DNA of 64,000 bases from an uncultured Eubacteriales bacterium (GTDB taxonomy: Bacteria; Bacillota; Clostridia; Lachnospirales; Lachnospiraceae): the NCBI GenBank assembly GCA_900316115.1, contig ONBN01000002.1, positions 1 through 64,000 on the forward strand. Direction: 5' to 3'. The notes beneath the pieces were generated by a model. That model did not search any database, was not told the origin of the DNA, and saw only the letters and a list, made by a program, of their open reading frames with translations. Each line of letters starts with the position of its first letter. Position 1 is the stretch's first letter. The position numbers and the translations under genes were made by a program. Positions 25,843-35,715 of this stretch are shown piece by piece.

Positions 25843-26211
25843 TTACTCCTGATCTTCCTCTTCTTTGGCAGCAGCTGTATCCGGTGCAAAGCGGTTCACA
25901 AAATCCGGAACCATATCAAGAACCTTGGTCAGTCCATCCTGATTCTTAACATTGACAAGCTTTGTAGTACCATTCTGGATCACCAGTACTGCACATGGAC
26001 TCATCTTGCCTGCCAGACCTCCGCCTCCATTGTTCTTCTTATCTCCTGCAAATGCTCCGGCACCTACGCCAAAGGAAACATCCACCAGTGGAAGGATAAT
26101 GGTATCTCCAACATGGATCGCATCTCCTACAACGGTCTTGGCTGCCACAAAGCCATCCATTCCTTTAAACAGGGAATTGACAGTTTCTTTAAAATTGTTT
26201 TCATTTTCCAT
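25843..26211 (-). CDS. gerW: GerW family sporulation protein (YtfJ-like)
   Basis: 122 residues. The N-terminus (ETVNSLFKGMDGFVAAKTVV) and central DVSFGVGAGAFAG followed by a Gly-rich stretch (NNGGGGLAGK) and SPCAVLVIQNG are diagnostic of YtfJ/GerW, needed in Bacillus spores for response to alanine germinants. The start lies within the end of the DUF2953 gene (11-base overlap), the usual ytfI-ytfJ arrangement. Its presence suggests a spore-forming lineage. Confidence 0.93.
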   Translation of the reverse strand: MENENNFKETVNSLFKGMDGFVAAKTVVGDAIHVGDTIILPLVDVSFGVGAGAFAGDKKNNGGGGLAGKMSPCAVLVIQNGTTKLVNVKNQDGLTKVLDMVPDFVNRFAPDTAAAKEEEDQE

Positions 26212-27244
26212 AATTCAGATCCTCCTTATGTTTCCACTGGTTAAGTATATACTTTATATTTTTGTTAAAATAAATACGGATTCCTGTTCTTAATAGGACG
26301 ATCCCGTAGATCCGTCCTTTCATGCTTACTTCCCCTTCCAGGAAATTCTCTTCACTGTCAAAGGCAGGCGAAACCTGGATACAGTTCTTATGAAGGGGAA
26401 TGCTCATACCCAGAACTGCCAGAACCATTCCTGTCACTGCAGGATCTTCACACCCGAAAGCTGTCTTTCCTTTGATCCTTGTGGGGAATATATGCTTCAG
26501 AAGACCTGTGCACTGTTCTTTTACAAGACACAAGGCTTCCTTCATCTCTTCTGATCTTAAAAAACCCTTCCACCATTTTATCTTTTCCAGGATATCTGCA
26601 AATGCTTTCCTGATATTTTTAAGCTTCTTAAAAAATGCCTTGATCCCCTGGATCACTTTTTTTATTTTTTCCCTGATCCTGAAGAATAATCCAGGTCTTT
26701 GTGAAGATTCTGGTTTTTGTATTGGTTCAGGTTTTTCATGTTTCTTTGCAGGTACAGTCTTTGCTTTTCCCAGGTCTACAGCTGTGTCTGTGTGATCAGG
26801 AACTGTAGCTGTGTCTGTCCGGACCACTTCAGACTCTATAGACCGTGACTCCAGAGTATCTTCCGCTGATGACAGCATCTTAGTCTCTTTACCCCGGATC
26901 TTTTCTGACTCTGCAATCTGTGGTACTGAAGACTCTTTCGGTCTGGAGACTTTCTTCTTTTTTCTTCGTTTTTTCTTTTTCCCAAAGAGAGGGATACCGG
27001 CAATCTTCAGACTGTGGCTTTCCTTCCCATCCTGATAACTGATCCGGAAGGATACCAGCCCAAGCAGCCAGTTGACCCTTGCTGCTCCTCTGGCATTCTT
27101 CCAGTCTCCCCGGTCTTTGCTTCCACAAATCCGATAACGAACCGGACAAAATAACACCAGAAGTATGGCTGCCAGAACAAGTCCGATCAGGATACCTGCC
27201 AGAATCAGTATGAACTTTATGATCGCCCATAATATATGTAACAT
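26201..27244 (-). CDS. DUF2953 domain membrane protein (YtfI-like)
   Basis: 347 residues. One strong N-terminal helix (FILILAGILIGLVLAAILLVLF) leads into FCPVRYRI and LGLVSFRISYQDG, the start of DUF2953. A long basic and acidic insert (KKKKRRKKKKVSR and onward) follows, and the C-terminal part (LVKEQCTGLLKHIFPTRIKG, FGCEDPAVTGMVLAVLG) is conserved in the family. It is paired with gerW as in other spore formers and probably works in the same spore-envelope process. Confidence 0.8.
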   Translation of the reverse strand: MLHILWAIIKFILILAGILIGLVLAAILLVLFCPVRYRICGSKDRGDWKNARGAARVNWLLGLVSFRISYQDGKESHSLKIAGIPLFGKKKKRRKKKKVSRPKESSVPQIAESEKIRGKETKMLSSAEDTLESRSIESEVVRTDTATVPDHTDTAVDLGKAKTVPAKKHEKPEPIQKPESSQRPGLFFRIREKIKKVIQGIKAFFKKLKNIRKAFADILEKIKWWKGFLRSEEMKEALCLVKEQCTGLLKHIFPTRIKGKTAFGCEDPAVTGMVLAVLGMSIPLHKNCIQVSPAFDSEENFLEGEVSMKGRIYGIVLLRTGIRIYFNKNIKYILNQWKHKEDLNYGK

Positions 27245-27248
27245 ATGC

Positions 27249-27560
27249 TCACCTGTTCTTAAAATATTCTCTTACCTGAAACTGACCGGTTGTCTCATAA
27301 ATCTCCTTTATGATCCCTGCTGCCATATCTATCGCCGCATCCTTGCCTTTCTCCATGCCTACAATAGTGGGACAGATCCTGGCATAAGTCTTCTGCATCA
27401 GAAGTGATGCAGGAATGATCTCCAGAAGATTCCCCGGATTCTCGGACAAAGTGATCAGGTACACACCTACTGTAAGACGCCCTGCATCGATCTTCTTACG
27501 GGTCTTCTGGGGATTCTTGATCCCTGCTCCTATATAATAGTCCTCGATCCAGTTCTGCAT
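27249..27560 (-). CDS. Conserved-looking hypothetical protein, 103 residues
   Basis: ATG 27560 is preceded by AGGGGTG; the longer frame upstream crosses the hairpin at 27619-27660 and is not coding. The sequence MQNWIEDYYIGAGIKNPQKT then KKIDAGRLTVGVYLITLSENP looks like a soluble alpha/beta protein without signal or membrane segment. The motif CPTIVGMEKGKDAAIDMA is notable. It ends 5 bases before the DUF2953 start and probably forms one unit with it and gerW. The family was not recognised. Confidence 0.65.
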   Translation of the reverse strand: MQNWIEDYYIGAGIKNPQKTRKKIDAGRLTVGVYLITLSENPGNLLEIIPASLLMQKTYARICPTIVGMEKGKDAAIDMAAGIIKEIYETTGQFQVREYFKNR

Positions 27561-27618
27561 AAACCTGTCACCCCTTTGTCTGTAATCTGAGCATACCCAC
27601 ATTATCCATGATTTAAAC

Positions 27619-27660
27619 AGGGACCGCTGCACGGATCTGGTCACGGATGCAGCAGTCCCT
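27619..27660 (-). terminator. Strong hairpin after the Nudix gene
   Basis: AGGGAC-t-GCTGCA pairs with TGCAGC-g-GTCCCT, a 13-pair stem with one mismatch, three bases after the Nudix stop. The following bases (GTTTAAAT) are only a weak U tract, so it may be an inefficient terminator or an mRNA-stabilising hairpin. Confidence 0.6.
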
Positions 27661-27663
27661 CCT

Positions 27664-28119
27664 TTAAAAATATTTCTGTCCTTTTGCCCACAGACCTGCA
27701 CTACGCATCTCCAGATACTCCTGGTATGCTTTTTCTACGATCTGCTTCTCATTGGAAAAACGCAGCAAATGGTAAATCTCATGAAACTTGTAATAGCCGG
27801 AATCCACGAAAAACTCTTCTCTTTGAGGCTTGCTATGATAATTATCAGCCGTCATAAGATACCAATGTACTTCTTTGCTTACCATATCTTCCGGAACTGT
27901 AAAGTTATACTGGCTTTTCCCAATATATTTTACAATAGAAGCCTTAACATCTGATTCTTCTTTTACTTCCCGCAGAGCGGTCTGCTCATGACTCTCTCCC
28001 GGCTCCACTGTTCCCTTTGGTAATACCCATCCTTCATAACGGTTTTTGTAAGATTTATAAAGTGCCAGAATCTTACCTCGATGAATTACCACACCGCCAC
28101 AGCTCGTTGCTTCTATCAT
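27664..28119 (-). CDS. Nudix hydrolase
   Basis: 151 residues. The Nudix box runs from GTVEPGESHEQTALREVKEE (about 36-55) with all metal-binding glutamates; its final Gly is Asp (ESDV). The preceding GWVLPKG and later VHWYLMTADN fit diadenosine polyphosphate/ADP-ribose-type Nudix enzymes of Firmicutes. The substrate cannot be told from sequence. Confidence 0.9.
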   Translation of the reverse strand: MIEATSCGGVVIHRGKILALYKSYKNRYEGWVLPKGTVEPGESHEQTALREVKEESDVKASIVKYIGKSQYNFTVPEDMVSKEVHWYLMTADNYHSKPQREEFFVDSGYYKFHEIYHLLRFSNEKQIVEKAYQEYLEMRSAGLWAKGQKYF

Positions 28120-28267
28120 ATTGCAATCCCTCCTGTAATGCGTGTGTTTTACTGCTGTATAGTATACCTCTTTTTTAGATTACTGGCAACCATAAGTTAT
28201 ATGCAGTCTGAGGATTTCGTCATATCTATCTCAAAGCACTTCCCGGAATATCACCTGTAGGCAGGAA

Positions 28268-29758
28268 CTACTTGGATGCGTAATATGCGTCAAAAACCTG
28301 TCCTGCAATAGGTACTGCCGCTTCACTTCCTGCTCCGCCGTTCTCTACGATCACAGCGATCACCAGTTCCGGATCATCTACATTGGTATAACCCACAAAC
28401 CAGGAATGACTGTCTCCCTGCTCATTAAATTCTGCAGAACCTGTCTTACCGGCAACAGTATAGGACTTTCCGCTTAATGCGGAAGCTGTACCTGAGGTCA
28501 CTACCTGACGCATCATCTTCCCAAGAAGATTGGCTTCATTGGAAGACATCAGCCTTTTGTAGGTACTGCTCTCTGTCCTTTTTACCAGATCCCCGGAATC
28601 ATTCTCAATATGGTCGATGAGATAAGGTTTCATCAATACACCGTTATTGGCCACTGCTGCTGTGATCAGTGCCATATGCATAGGAGACACCAGGGTTTCC
28701 CCCTGTCCGATGGAGGTCTGCATCACTGTGGAAGTACCTGAATTTCCATCCAGGGTGAAGCTGCTCTTTCTGTAGGAATTAAGGGGAAGTGCCTTATTAA
28801 ACAAAAGATCCTCTGCTGTCTTCCGAAGGGAGGCTCCTCCCAGGTCGATCCCGATATCTGCAAACGCACAGTTACAGGAATTTGCAAAAGCACTGTAAAA
28901 GTCTTCCTGTCCATGAACATGTCCATGGTAACACTTGATCGTATGATCTCCTACTGTAATACTTCCCTCACACAGATAGGAATATCCCTCAAAAGTGCCT
29001 TTTGTACGGAAGTAATCCAGTGCTGTTACGATCTTGAAGGTAGAACCAGGAGGATAGGCTCCATTGGTGGCACGGTTCAGAAGACTGCTGTCATTCTCAT
29101 CATTCACAAGGATATCCCAGTTCTGTGACAATGTATTCGGATCAAAATCCGGTCTGCTTACCTCTGCCAGGATCTTGCCTGTGGAAGCCTCCAGCACTAC
29201 CACTGCCCCTCTCCTGTCCCCAAGGGCATTATAAGCCGTCTGCTGTAATCTGGAATCCAGTGTAGAGACTACAGTATCACCCATATTTTTCTGATCCAGG
29301 AACTGATTCTTCATTTGATCCAGGAAAAAGGCATGGGAACTTAAAAGAGAGAAATTAGCCTCAGACTCCAGTCCGCTCTTTCCATTGGTATCATATCCAA
29401 TCACATGTGCAAATACATTGGAATAAGGATAATACCTTTCTTCTGTGCCATCCTCTGCTACATTTGTCTGTGCAAGTACCTGTCCGTCTGAAGAAAGGAT
29501 CTTTCCTCTTACCACACGGTCAGAAAAGGTATCCTGCCTGGTATTGTACGGACTGTTGATAAAATCATCACTTTTTACAGTATTAAAATAGATCAGATAT
29601 GCGATCATACTGACAAAAACAGCCACAAAGAAATAGGAAACAAAGGCGTATTCCCGGTTTCTCTTCTTTCTTTTCTTAGTAATCGCCTTCTCTTTGCGCC
29701 TGTATTCTTTCTCTAGCTCTTTTTGCCGCTTCTTTTCGGAATCTCTCAATTTCTTCAT
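28268..29758 (-). CDS. Class B penicillin-binding protein (PbpA/SpoVD-like transpeptidase)
   Basis: 496 residues. A Lys/Arg-rich cytoplasmic tail (1-38), one membrane helix (FVSYFFVAVFVSMIAYLIYF), a dimerisation domain (DRVVRGKILSSDGQVLAQ) and a transpeptidase domain with SxxK in PGSTFKIV, SxN in NSCNCAF and KTG in VAGKTGSAEF. It makes peptide crosslinks in partnership with the SEDS protein encoded just upstream. The start codon lies 83 bases inside the SEDS gene and has a weak ribosome site, so translation may be coupled. Confidence 0.9.
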   Translation of the reverse strand: MKKLRDSEKKRQKELEKEYRRKEKAITKKRKKRNREYAFVSYFFVAVFVSMIAYLIYFNTVKSDDFINSPYNTRQDTFSDRVVRGKILSSDGQVLAQTNVAEDGTEERYYPYSNVFAHVIGYDTNGKSGLESEANFSLLSSHAFFLDQMKNQFLDQKNMGDTVVSTLDSRLQQTAYNALGDRRGAVVVLEASTGKILAEVSRPDFDPNTLSQNWDILVNDENDSSLLNRATNGAYPPGSTFKIVTALDYFRTKGTFEGYSYLCEGSITVGDHTIKCYHGHVHGQEDFYSAFANSCNCAFADIGIDLGGASLRKTAEDLLFNKALPLNSYRKSSFTLDGNSGTSTVMQTSIGQGETLVSPMHMALITAAVANNGVLMKPYLIDHIENDSGDLVKRTESSTYKRLMSSNEANLLGKMMRQVVTSGTASALSGKSYTVAGKTGSAEFNEQGDSHSWFVGYTNVDDPELVIAVIVENGGAGSEAAVPIAGQVFDAYYASK

Positions 29759-31046
29759 CCTCGTCTTCTCTGTAAATATATATTCCCTGGATAATGGCGA
29801 TCATAAGGAGGGTACTTACAACGGAACTTCCTCCATAAGCCACCAATGGCAGGGTAACTCCGGTCATAGGGATAAATTTGGTAACACCGCCAATGGTAAG
29901 GAACACCTGACATGCATATTCCGTACCAAGTCCAAGTGCGATCAGCTTATAAAAAGGATTCTTGATCTGCAGCGCAATATTCAGGATCATCAGGAAAAAG
30001 CTCATACATACAAGAATCAGGCAGATTGCAAAAATACCTCCCAGTTCCTCACAGATGGCACTGAAGATAAAGTCATTCTTCACTACCGGAATCTTCTCAG
30101 GAGAACCCTGGCATAATCCCATCCCGAACCAGCCTCCTGTACCAATGGCAAATAAAGACTGAACAATCTGGTATCCTTCATTCTTGTAGACAGCCATAGG
30201 ATCCTTCCATGCACTTACTCTCTGGCGCACATGGCCGAACAGGAAATAGGCCACTACTGCAGCCCCGCTGCCTCCTGCAACTCCGATGCCCAGAAGTGCC
30301 GGGCTTTTGGTAGCTACATAGATCATAACAAGATAAGCAGTGAAGAAGATCATTGCGCTTCCCAGATCCCTGGACAATACAAGGATCCCCACATGAAGAC
30401 CTGCGATCACAGTAGCCTGGATCACCTTCTTCAGGGTCACATCCCTCCACAAAAGAGCTGCCATGAAAAATACAAAGGAAATCTTGATAGCCTCTGAGGG
30501 CTGGATCCCCATCAGGGAAAGCTTTGCTCCGTAGCTGGTCTGGGCAAGAAGGAAAACCGCTGCCAGAAGCACTACGCCGATCCCTGCATATACCCAGGTC
30601 AGATTCTTAAGGAATTTCATCTTACGGATCATAACAGGTATCAGAAGGGCAGCCACACTGCCAGCTGCTACGATGAGAAGCTGCCTGGTCGCTGACTTGA
30701 TATCCAGCCTGCAAAGCATGATAAATCCAATGCTTAACAGCATACACATATTATTCAGAAGAAGCAGCGATGCATTCTTGTAGATGATCCGGTACAGGAT
30801 CTGTACCAGTGCAAAATATGCCATCATCTCCACATAGAACAGGATCACACTGAACTCAAAGGTTTTCAGATAGATCACAAGAAATGCTGTAAAATCAATA
30901 AAGAATATAAGCATCAGCTGTCTGCGGAGCATTTCCCGCTGTTCTTCCTTGTCCTGCCTTCTCACCATATAAAAACAATGAAAGGTATATACGATCATCA
31001 AAGTCAGGATCACATATTTTGACAGTTCAACAATAATATTAATCAT
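29676..31046 (-). CDS. SEDS glycosyltransferase (FtsW/RodA/SpoVE family)
   Basis: 456 residues with about ten membrane helices and SEDS motifs: GIQPSEAIKISFVFFMAAL, SRDLGSAMIFF, GYQIVQSLFAIGTGGWFGMG, KNDFIFSAICEELG and GVTLPLVAYGGSSVVSTLL near the end. It polymerises lipid II glycan strands and pairs with the class B PBP encoded after it. A longer-than-usual N-terminal region (first 90 residues with three helices) and the PbpA-like partner fit the FtsW/RodA pair often seen in Lachnospiraceae. Division, elongation or spore-specific role cannot be decided here. Confidence 0.9.
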   Translation of the reverse strand: MINIIVELSKYVILTLMIVYTFHCFYMVRRQDKEEQREMLRRQLMLIFFIDFTAFLVIYLKTFEFSVILFYVEMMAYFALVQILYRIIYKNASLLLLNNMCMLLSIGFIMLCRLDIKSATRQLLIVAAGSVAALLIPVMIRKMKFLKNLTWVYAGIGVVLLAAVFLLAQTSYGAKLSLMGIQPSEAIKISFVFFMAALLWRDVTLKKVIQATVIAGLHVGILVLSRDLGSAMIFFTAYLVMIYVATKSPALLGIGVAGGSGAAVVAYFLFGHVRQRVSAWKDPMAVYKNEGYQIVQSLFAIGTGGWFGMGLCQGSPEKIPVVKNDFIFSAICEELGGIFAICLILVCMSFFLMILNIALQIKNPFYKLIALGLGTEYACQVFLTIGGVTKFIPMTGVTLPLVAYGGSSVVSTLLMIAIIQGIYIYREDEDEEIERFRKEAAKRARERIQAQREGDY

Positions 31047-31052
31047 AGGCCT

Positions 31053-33254
31053 TTACTGGGCTCCTCTTTTAAAATGTCCTTTTGTAAACTTCCGGTCAGG
31101 CACAACCTGTCCATCCCTGTAAGCAGCTGTAAAGTCCTTTAAAATGCGGACAGCCTCCACAGGAGACTCCATGGTAAAGGAAAGGCGTATGGAATCAACA
31201 CCAAGAGCTTTCACCTGCGTGCTTTCTTTCAGAAGCCCAAAAGGAAGTGTATTGTAAATGATATTATAACAGGGCGTATTTCCTTCTGTATTCCCTGTTT
31301 TCCAGGGATCGCACTTACATACAACCGGAAACAGATTCTCATATCGGTCCTTCAGGTATACATCTGCCCTGTCTTTCTTTGACCCCTGTTGTGTGTGGGC
31401 AGACTTCTTACAGGTGTATACATTCCTGCGGACACACTGTGCGGAATACATAAGTGGCAGATAACCATAAACCAGCATCTCGCTGCCCTTGTTGTCCCTG
31501 TGCCCCAGTTCTCCCTGGTTCAATTCCAGAGGCACTGTATTTCCAAGTACATTCTGTGCTCTCCAGAAATCCACAGCCCGGTTATTCCAGGTATAAAGGG
31601 TATGGTCGATCCTGCATCTTTCTCCATATCCCATTTCTGACAGCATGGCATATGTCTCCAGATTACGTACAAGAAATCCTGCCATCCCTTCCGCAAGCCA
31701 TCCTGGTATCTTTTCTTTCACCTGATCCGGCATCTCTCCTCTTGTAATATACGGCAGAGCCAGATACATGGAAATCCCTTCTCTTATTCCCTTTTTAAGG
31801 AAAGCATCCATCAGGTCAAATGGCAGATACATCCCCTGGAATCCTCCCGTCTCCAGAAGCGCCTGTGCAGTATCCTTATCTTCACAGGATACACAGATCC
31901 CCGGAACATGGGACTTCTCCTTATGATTTCTCTTTGGTGCAGATGGAAGCCTCCCGGTAAGGCTACGGCGATATGGCTTAAGCAGTTCTTCCTGAAGCTG
32001 CCCCAGGGCATCCCTGCGAACCTGATTCAGCACACCCATAGGAACAAAAATACTGTCATCCATCTGGATCTGCAGATCCTCCCAGATAAAAGGAGTATTG
32101 CCCAGCTTGTCCATCTGCTGCCGGATCCTCTCCTGTCCCATAGGATTATTCTTTGCATACTGGACCTCTCCGCCAGAGGCTGTTACAGTTCTGCCCTGGC
32201 AGGTTATTTCCAGTATAACAGGACTTCCGGGAAAAAGTATTAAATTCCCATAAATTTTTTCTTTTCTTTTTCTTAGCTGGAGAGAAACCTCCCCTGTTTT
32301 CTTTTCATTGGAAAAGGCCATCATGGAAGGGCCGCCCTGCATTTTATAATAGCCTGTACAGGATCCTCCCCTGTTAAACAGATCCAACAGATATTTCCGA
32401 TCTTTTTCTTCTACCTGATAGGCTTCCTTTCCATTCTTTTCCAGAAGATCCAGATATTTCCGATATACAGCAGTCACTCCGGCTGTATATTCCGGCTGTT
32501 TCATCCTTCCTTCGATCTTAAGAGAGGTCACCCCGGCCTCCAGGATCTCCGGCAGTATCTCAATCGTGCAAATGTCCTTCAGACTTAAAGGACACATCTG
32601 TCCCTTTCCTTTATAGTCCTTTCCTCTGTCCAGAGAAGTATCATACGGCAGGCGGCAGGGCTGTGCACACCTGCCTCTGTTGCCGCTTCTGCCTCCAAGA
32701 ATACTGCTCATCAGACACTGGCCTGAATAGCTGTAGCACAAAGCGCCATGTACAAAGGCTTCGATCTCCAGGCTGCTTTCCTGATGCATCCTGAATAATT
32801 CTTGAAGGGTAAGCTCCCTGGCTGCCACCACTCTGGTTGCTCCCTGTTTTTCCAGAAATTTCATCCCCTTCGGCCCTGTTACTGCCATCTGGGTGCTTGC
32901 ATGGAGATGCAGCAGTGGAAAAGCTTCTTTCAGTGCTGCAAAAACTCCAAAATCCTGTACGATCACCCCATCCAGGCCCGCCTGGTAAAAGGGTTGCAGA
33001 TAAGGGATCAGTTCTTCATAAAGTTCTTTATTTTTTAAAAGGGTATTCACTGTAAGATACAGTTTTTTCCCATAAATATGTGCCATGTCAATGGCCTGAA
33101 GCAGTTCTTCATCCGAAAAATTCCTGGCATAGGCCCTGGCGCCAAACCTGGCACCCCCTACATACACTGCATCTGCGCCTGCGCCCAAAGCTGCTTCAAA
33201 CCCCTGATATGAACCAGCCGGTGCAAGCAGTTCAACCTTCCTGTCCTGACTCAA
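31053..33254 (-). CDS. U32 family peptidase (YegQ/RlhA-like, with C-terminal extension)
   Basis: 733 residues. The N-terminal U32 region shows VELLAPAGSYQGFEAALGAG, the signature EAFVHGALCYSYSGQCLMSS, GRSGNRGRCAQPCRLPY and SLKIEGRMK. The cysteines in this region are typical of iron-sulfur-binding U32 proteins such as RlhA, which hydroxylates a 23S rRNA cytidine. The C-terminal half (from about 380) contains DUF3656-like and further U32-like segments, including YGYLPLMYSAQC. Enzymatic role is by family only. It lies 7 bases before the SEDS gene and after zapA. Confidence 0.85.
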   Translation of the reverse strand: MSQDRKVELLAPAGSYQGFEAALGAGADAVYVGGARFGARAYARNFSDEELLQAIDMAHIYGKKLYLTVNTLLKNKELYEELIPYLQPFYQAGLDGVIVQDFGVFAALKEAFPLLHLHASTQMAVTGPKGMKFLEKQGATRVVAARELTLQELFRMHQESSLEIEAFVHGALCYSYSGQCLMSSILGGRSGNRGRCAQPCRLPYDTSLDRGKDYKGKGQMCPLSLKDICTIEILPEILEAGVTSLKIEGRMKQPEYTAGVTAVYRKYLDLLEKNGKEAYQVEEKDRKYLLDLFNRGGSCTGYYKMQGGPSMMAFSNEKKTGEVSLQLRKRKEKIYGNLILFPGSPVILEITCQGRTVTASGGEVQYAKNNPMGQERIRQQMDKLGNTPFIWEDLQIQMDDSIFVPMGVLNQVRRDALGQLQEELLKPYRRSLTGRLPSAPKRNHKEKSHVPGICVSCEDKDTAQALLETGGFQGMYLPFDLMDAFLKKGIREGISMYLALPYITRGEMPDQVKEKIPGWLAEGMAGFLVRNLETYAMLSEMGYGERCRIDHTLYTWNNRAVDFWRAQNVLGNTVPLELNQGELGHRDNKGSEMLVYGYLPLMYSAQCVRRNVYTCKKSAHTQQGSKKDRADVYLKDRYENLFPVVCKCDPWKTGNTEGNTPCYNIIYNTLPFGLLKESTQVKALGVDSIRLSFTMESPVEAVRILKDFTAAYRDGQVVPDRKFTKGHFKRGAQ

Positions 33255-33269
33255 TATGCTCCCTCCTAT

Positions 33270-33303
33270 AAAAAAGAGGATTACCTGTAAGCAATCCCCC
33301 TCG
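33270..33303 (-). terminator. Intrinsic terminator between zapA and the U32 gene
   Basis: GAGGGGGATT pairs with AATCCTC around GCTTACAGGT, followed by TTTTTT, on the minus strand, three bases after zapA. Confidence 0.85.
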
Positions 33304-33306
33304 TTC

Positions 33307-33714
33307 TTATTTCAGCATTTCATCCAGTTCTTTTTCCAGTTCCTTTACTTTGCCTTCCAGGCGGTTCTTCTGGTCAATCGCTTCCTGCTCTGTCTTCCTG
33401 GCCTCCTCGATCTGCATTTTCAGTGAGATCAGCTCGTGCTTCAGATCATACATCTCCTGATCCTTCTGCTGCAGATCCTGTTCATAAGTCTCTACCTGCT
33501 TCCTTGCCTTAAAATAGTCATCTGTAATATTCAGGCTGAGAAGGGTATGCTTCGTCTCCATAGGCTGTCTGCTGTAGCCTGGCATCTCGCTAAGCTCTGA
33601 CAACTTCCTGTTCATATAATTCGCAACCTGCTGAAAATACTCGGAAGATTCGTAACCTCCCAATGTAATGATCTTCCCACCGATAATTACCTGCGCCGTA
33701 TTCTTGACCGCCAT
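33307..33714 (-). CDS. zapA: Cell division protein ZapA
   Basis: 135 residues. The N-terminal domain (AQVIIGGKIITLGGYESSEY, VANYMNRKLSEL) matches ZapA. A long coiled coil (about 70-132; ARKQVETYEQDLQQKDQEM and onward) completes it; this coil is longer than in E. coli and usual in clostridia. It bundles FtsZ filaments. ATG with AGGAGG-like site upstream. Confidence 0.9.
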   Translation of the reverse strand: MAVKNTAQVIIGGKIITLGGYESSEYFQQVANYMNRKLSELSEMPGYSRQPMETKHTLLSLNITDDYFKARKQVETYEQDLQQKDQEMYDLKHELISLKMQIEEARKTEQEAIDQKNRLEGKVKELEKELDEMLK

Positions 33715-33835
33715 CCGTACAAGCCTCCTGCTCTTCTTCTATCTGTAATCATTTAAACCAATATAAATGGAATATTTTCTCTGTTTGGCACTTCTGCCGT
33801 TCTATTATAATCGAAATAAGTAAAAATGTATAGCA

Positions 33836-34840
33836 TTATTTTTCGGATGGCAGAGGATAGCCCAGATGTTCGTATGCCCTGGCAGTTGCAATACGGCCTC
33901 TTGGCGTCCTTCCAAGAAATCCATTTTGCAAAAGATAAGGCTCATATACATCCTCAAGCGTGCCTGCATCTTCTCCAATGGCTGCTGCCAGTGTTTCCAG
34001 GCCAACAGGGCCTCCCTGAAAGTTCTGGATCATGGTCTGAAGGATCTTTCGGTCCAGCTTGTCCAGCCCGTAAGAATCCACTTCCAGCAGATCCAGGGCA
34101 AAATTCGCCACATCCAAAGTGATCCTTCCGTCATATTTTACCTGTGCAAAATCCCTGACCCTCTTTAAAAGGCGGTTTGCAAGACGAGGCGTACCTCTGG
34201 AACGCTTGGCGATCTCAGCCGCCCCCTTGGGATCGATCTCCACACCCAGCACCTGTGCAGAACGGATCACAATGGTGGCCAACTCCTGCTGGCTGTAAAA
34301 TTCCAGATGATGTACTACTCCAAAACGATCCCGCAAAGGAGCAGATAAAAGCCCTGCCCTTGTAGTGGCTCCAACCAGGGTAAATCTTGGAAGATCCAGA
34401 CGGATGGATCTGGCTGATGCCCCCTTGCCGATCATAATATCAATGGCAAAATCCTCCATGGCAGGATAAAGAACCTCTTCCACCTGCCGGTTCAGCCTGT
34501 GGATCTCGTCTACAAACAGTACATCGCCCTCTTGAAGGTTATTTAAAATAGCAGCCATCTCCCCCGGCTTCTCAATGGCCGGACCTGATGTTACCTTCAG
34601 GTGAGTACCCATTTCATTGGCAATAATCCCGGATAGAGTAGTCTTTCCTAGTCCTGGAGGTCCGTAAAAAAGCACATGGTCCAGAGCATCATGTCTTTGC
34701 TTGGCTGCTTCTATGTAAATCCTCAGGGTATTCTTTGTCTTTTCCTGTCCGATATACTCATCCAGTGTCCTTGGACGAAGACTGCCCTCCAGCGTATAGT
34801 CTTCTTCTGTTACATCTGTGGTAATGATCCTGTTCTCCAT
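33836..34840 (-). CDS. ruvB: Holliday junction branch migration ATPase RuvB
   Basis: 334 residues, normal length. [15 protein letters not shown], Walker [20 protein letters not shown], sensor [19 protein letters not shown] and the C-terminal winged helix ([37 protein letters not shown]). RuvB is the motor that pulls DNA through the RuvA tetramer. It lies 22 bases after ruvA. Confidence 0.97.
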   Translation of the reverse strand: MENRIITTDVTEEDYTLEGSLRPRTLDEYIGQEKTKNTLRIYIEAAKQRHDALDHVLFYGPPGLGKTTLSGIIANEMGTHLKVTSGPAIEKPGEMAAILNNLQEGDVLFVDEIHRLNRQVEEVLYPAMEDFAIDIMIGKGASARSIRLDLPRFTLVGATTRAGLLSAPLRDRFGVVHHLEFYSQQELATIVIRSAQVLGVEIDPKGAAEIAKRSRGTPRLANRLLKRVRDFAQVKYDGRITLDVANFALDLLEVDSYGLDKLDRKILQTMIQNFQGGPVGLETLAAAIGEDAGTLEDVYEPYLLQNGFLGRTPRGRIATARAYEHLGYPLPSEK

Positions 34841-34862
34841 TTCTTGTTCCCCTTATCCAACA

Positions 34863-35471
34863 TCAGAAATTCTTAAGAGCTGCCTTCAGAATCTCTTCCA
34901 CATTCTCCAGATTAACCCCTGTTACAGAGCGCACTGCAGCATATGCCTCTGTACTGCTGTAGCCCAGGGCTGTCAATGCTTCCACTGCCTCTCTCTTGAC
35001 ATCCGTCATACCATCCGGTGATACTACTGCTCCAGCCGTTTCATGGGCCAGCTTCTGCTCAAAAGCCTCTTCAAGGCTTAACTTATCCCTAAGCTCCAGG
35101 ATCAGCTTCTGGGCAGTCTTTTTCCCAATACCGGGGGCCTTTGAAACAGTCTTGGCATCATCTGCCAGAATAGCAAACCTAAGCTCATCTGCTGACAGAC
35201 CGGACAGAACGCCCAGCGCCCCTTTAGGACCAATGCCATTCACACCAAGTAAAAGCCTGAACATGGCAAGATCGTCTTTCTGAAGAAAGCCAAACAGAAC
35301 CATAGCGTCTTCCCGTACCTGAAAATATGTATGAATTTTATATTCTTCCCCTATATGGATCCTGGAAAGGTCATTGCCGGTCATGAAAATCTCGAAACCT
35401 ATACCATTGTTTTCAAGGATCACAGAGGTTTCTGTCATATCTGATGCTTTTCCCCTAACAAATGAAATCAT
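34863..35471 (-). CDS. ruvA: Holliday junction branch migration protein RuvA
   Basis: 202 residues. OB-fold N-terminus (MISFVRGKASDMTETSVIL), tandem helix-hairpin-helix motifs (LLGVNGIGPKGALGVLSGL and KAPGIGKKTAQKLILEL), a flexible linker and the C-terminal RuvB-binding domain (EAVEALTALGYSSTEAYAAV). Forms the ruvAB unit. Confidence 0.97.
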   Translation of the reverse strand: MISFVRGKASDMTETSVILENNGIGFEIFMTGNDLSRIHIGEEYKIHTYFQVREDAMVLFGFLQKDDLAMFRLLLGVNGIGPKGALGVLSGLSADELRFAILADDAKTVSKAPGIGKKTAQKLILELRDKLSLEEAFEQKLAHETAGAVVSPDGMTDVKREAVEALTALGYSSTEAYAAVRSVTGVNLENVEEILKAALKNF

Positions 35472-35619
35472 GGAACGCTCCTTAAAATCCGTAAATTTGT
35501 TTCATCATACCACAGTTTAAAGAAAAGCGCAAACATCCATTCGATAGCGATATCCATTCCACAGCCACTCTCATTCAATTACAGACCTTATATGCCATGT
35601 AAAATGTACAGCTGACGCC

Positions 35620-35653
35620 AAAAACCGGCCCCACAGATTTGCGGACCGGTCTT
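35620..35653 (-). terminator. Terminator of the rnf operon (possibly bidirectional)
   Basis: ACCGGTCCGC and GGGCCGGT form a stem around AAATCTGT, then TTTTTGG on the minus strand; a shorter T stretch (CTTTT) follows on the plus strand. It lies about 60 bases after the rnfB stop. The stretch 35472-35619 shows nothing else recognisable. Confidence 0.75.
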
Positions 35654-35715
35654 TTACTCTTTAATTAAATGTTTTTATAATTTATGATGTGCGTGTCATA
35701 GACCCTTACACTGAT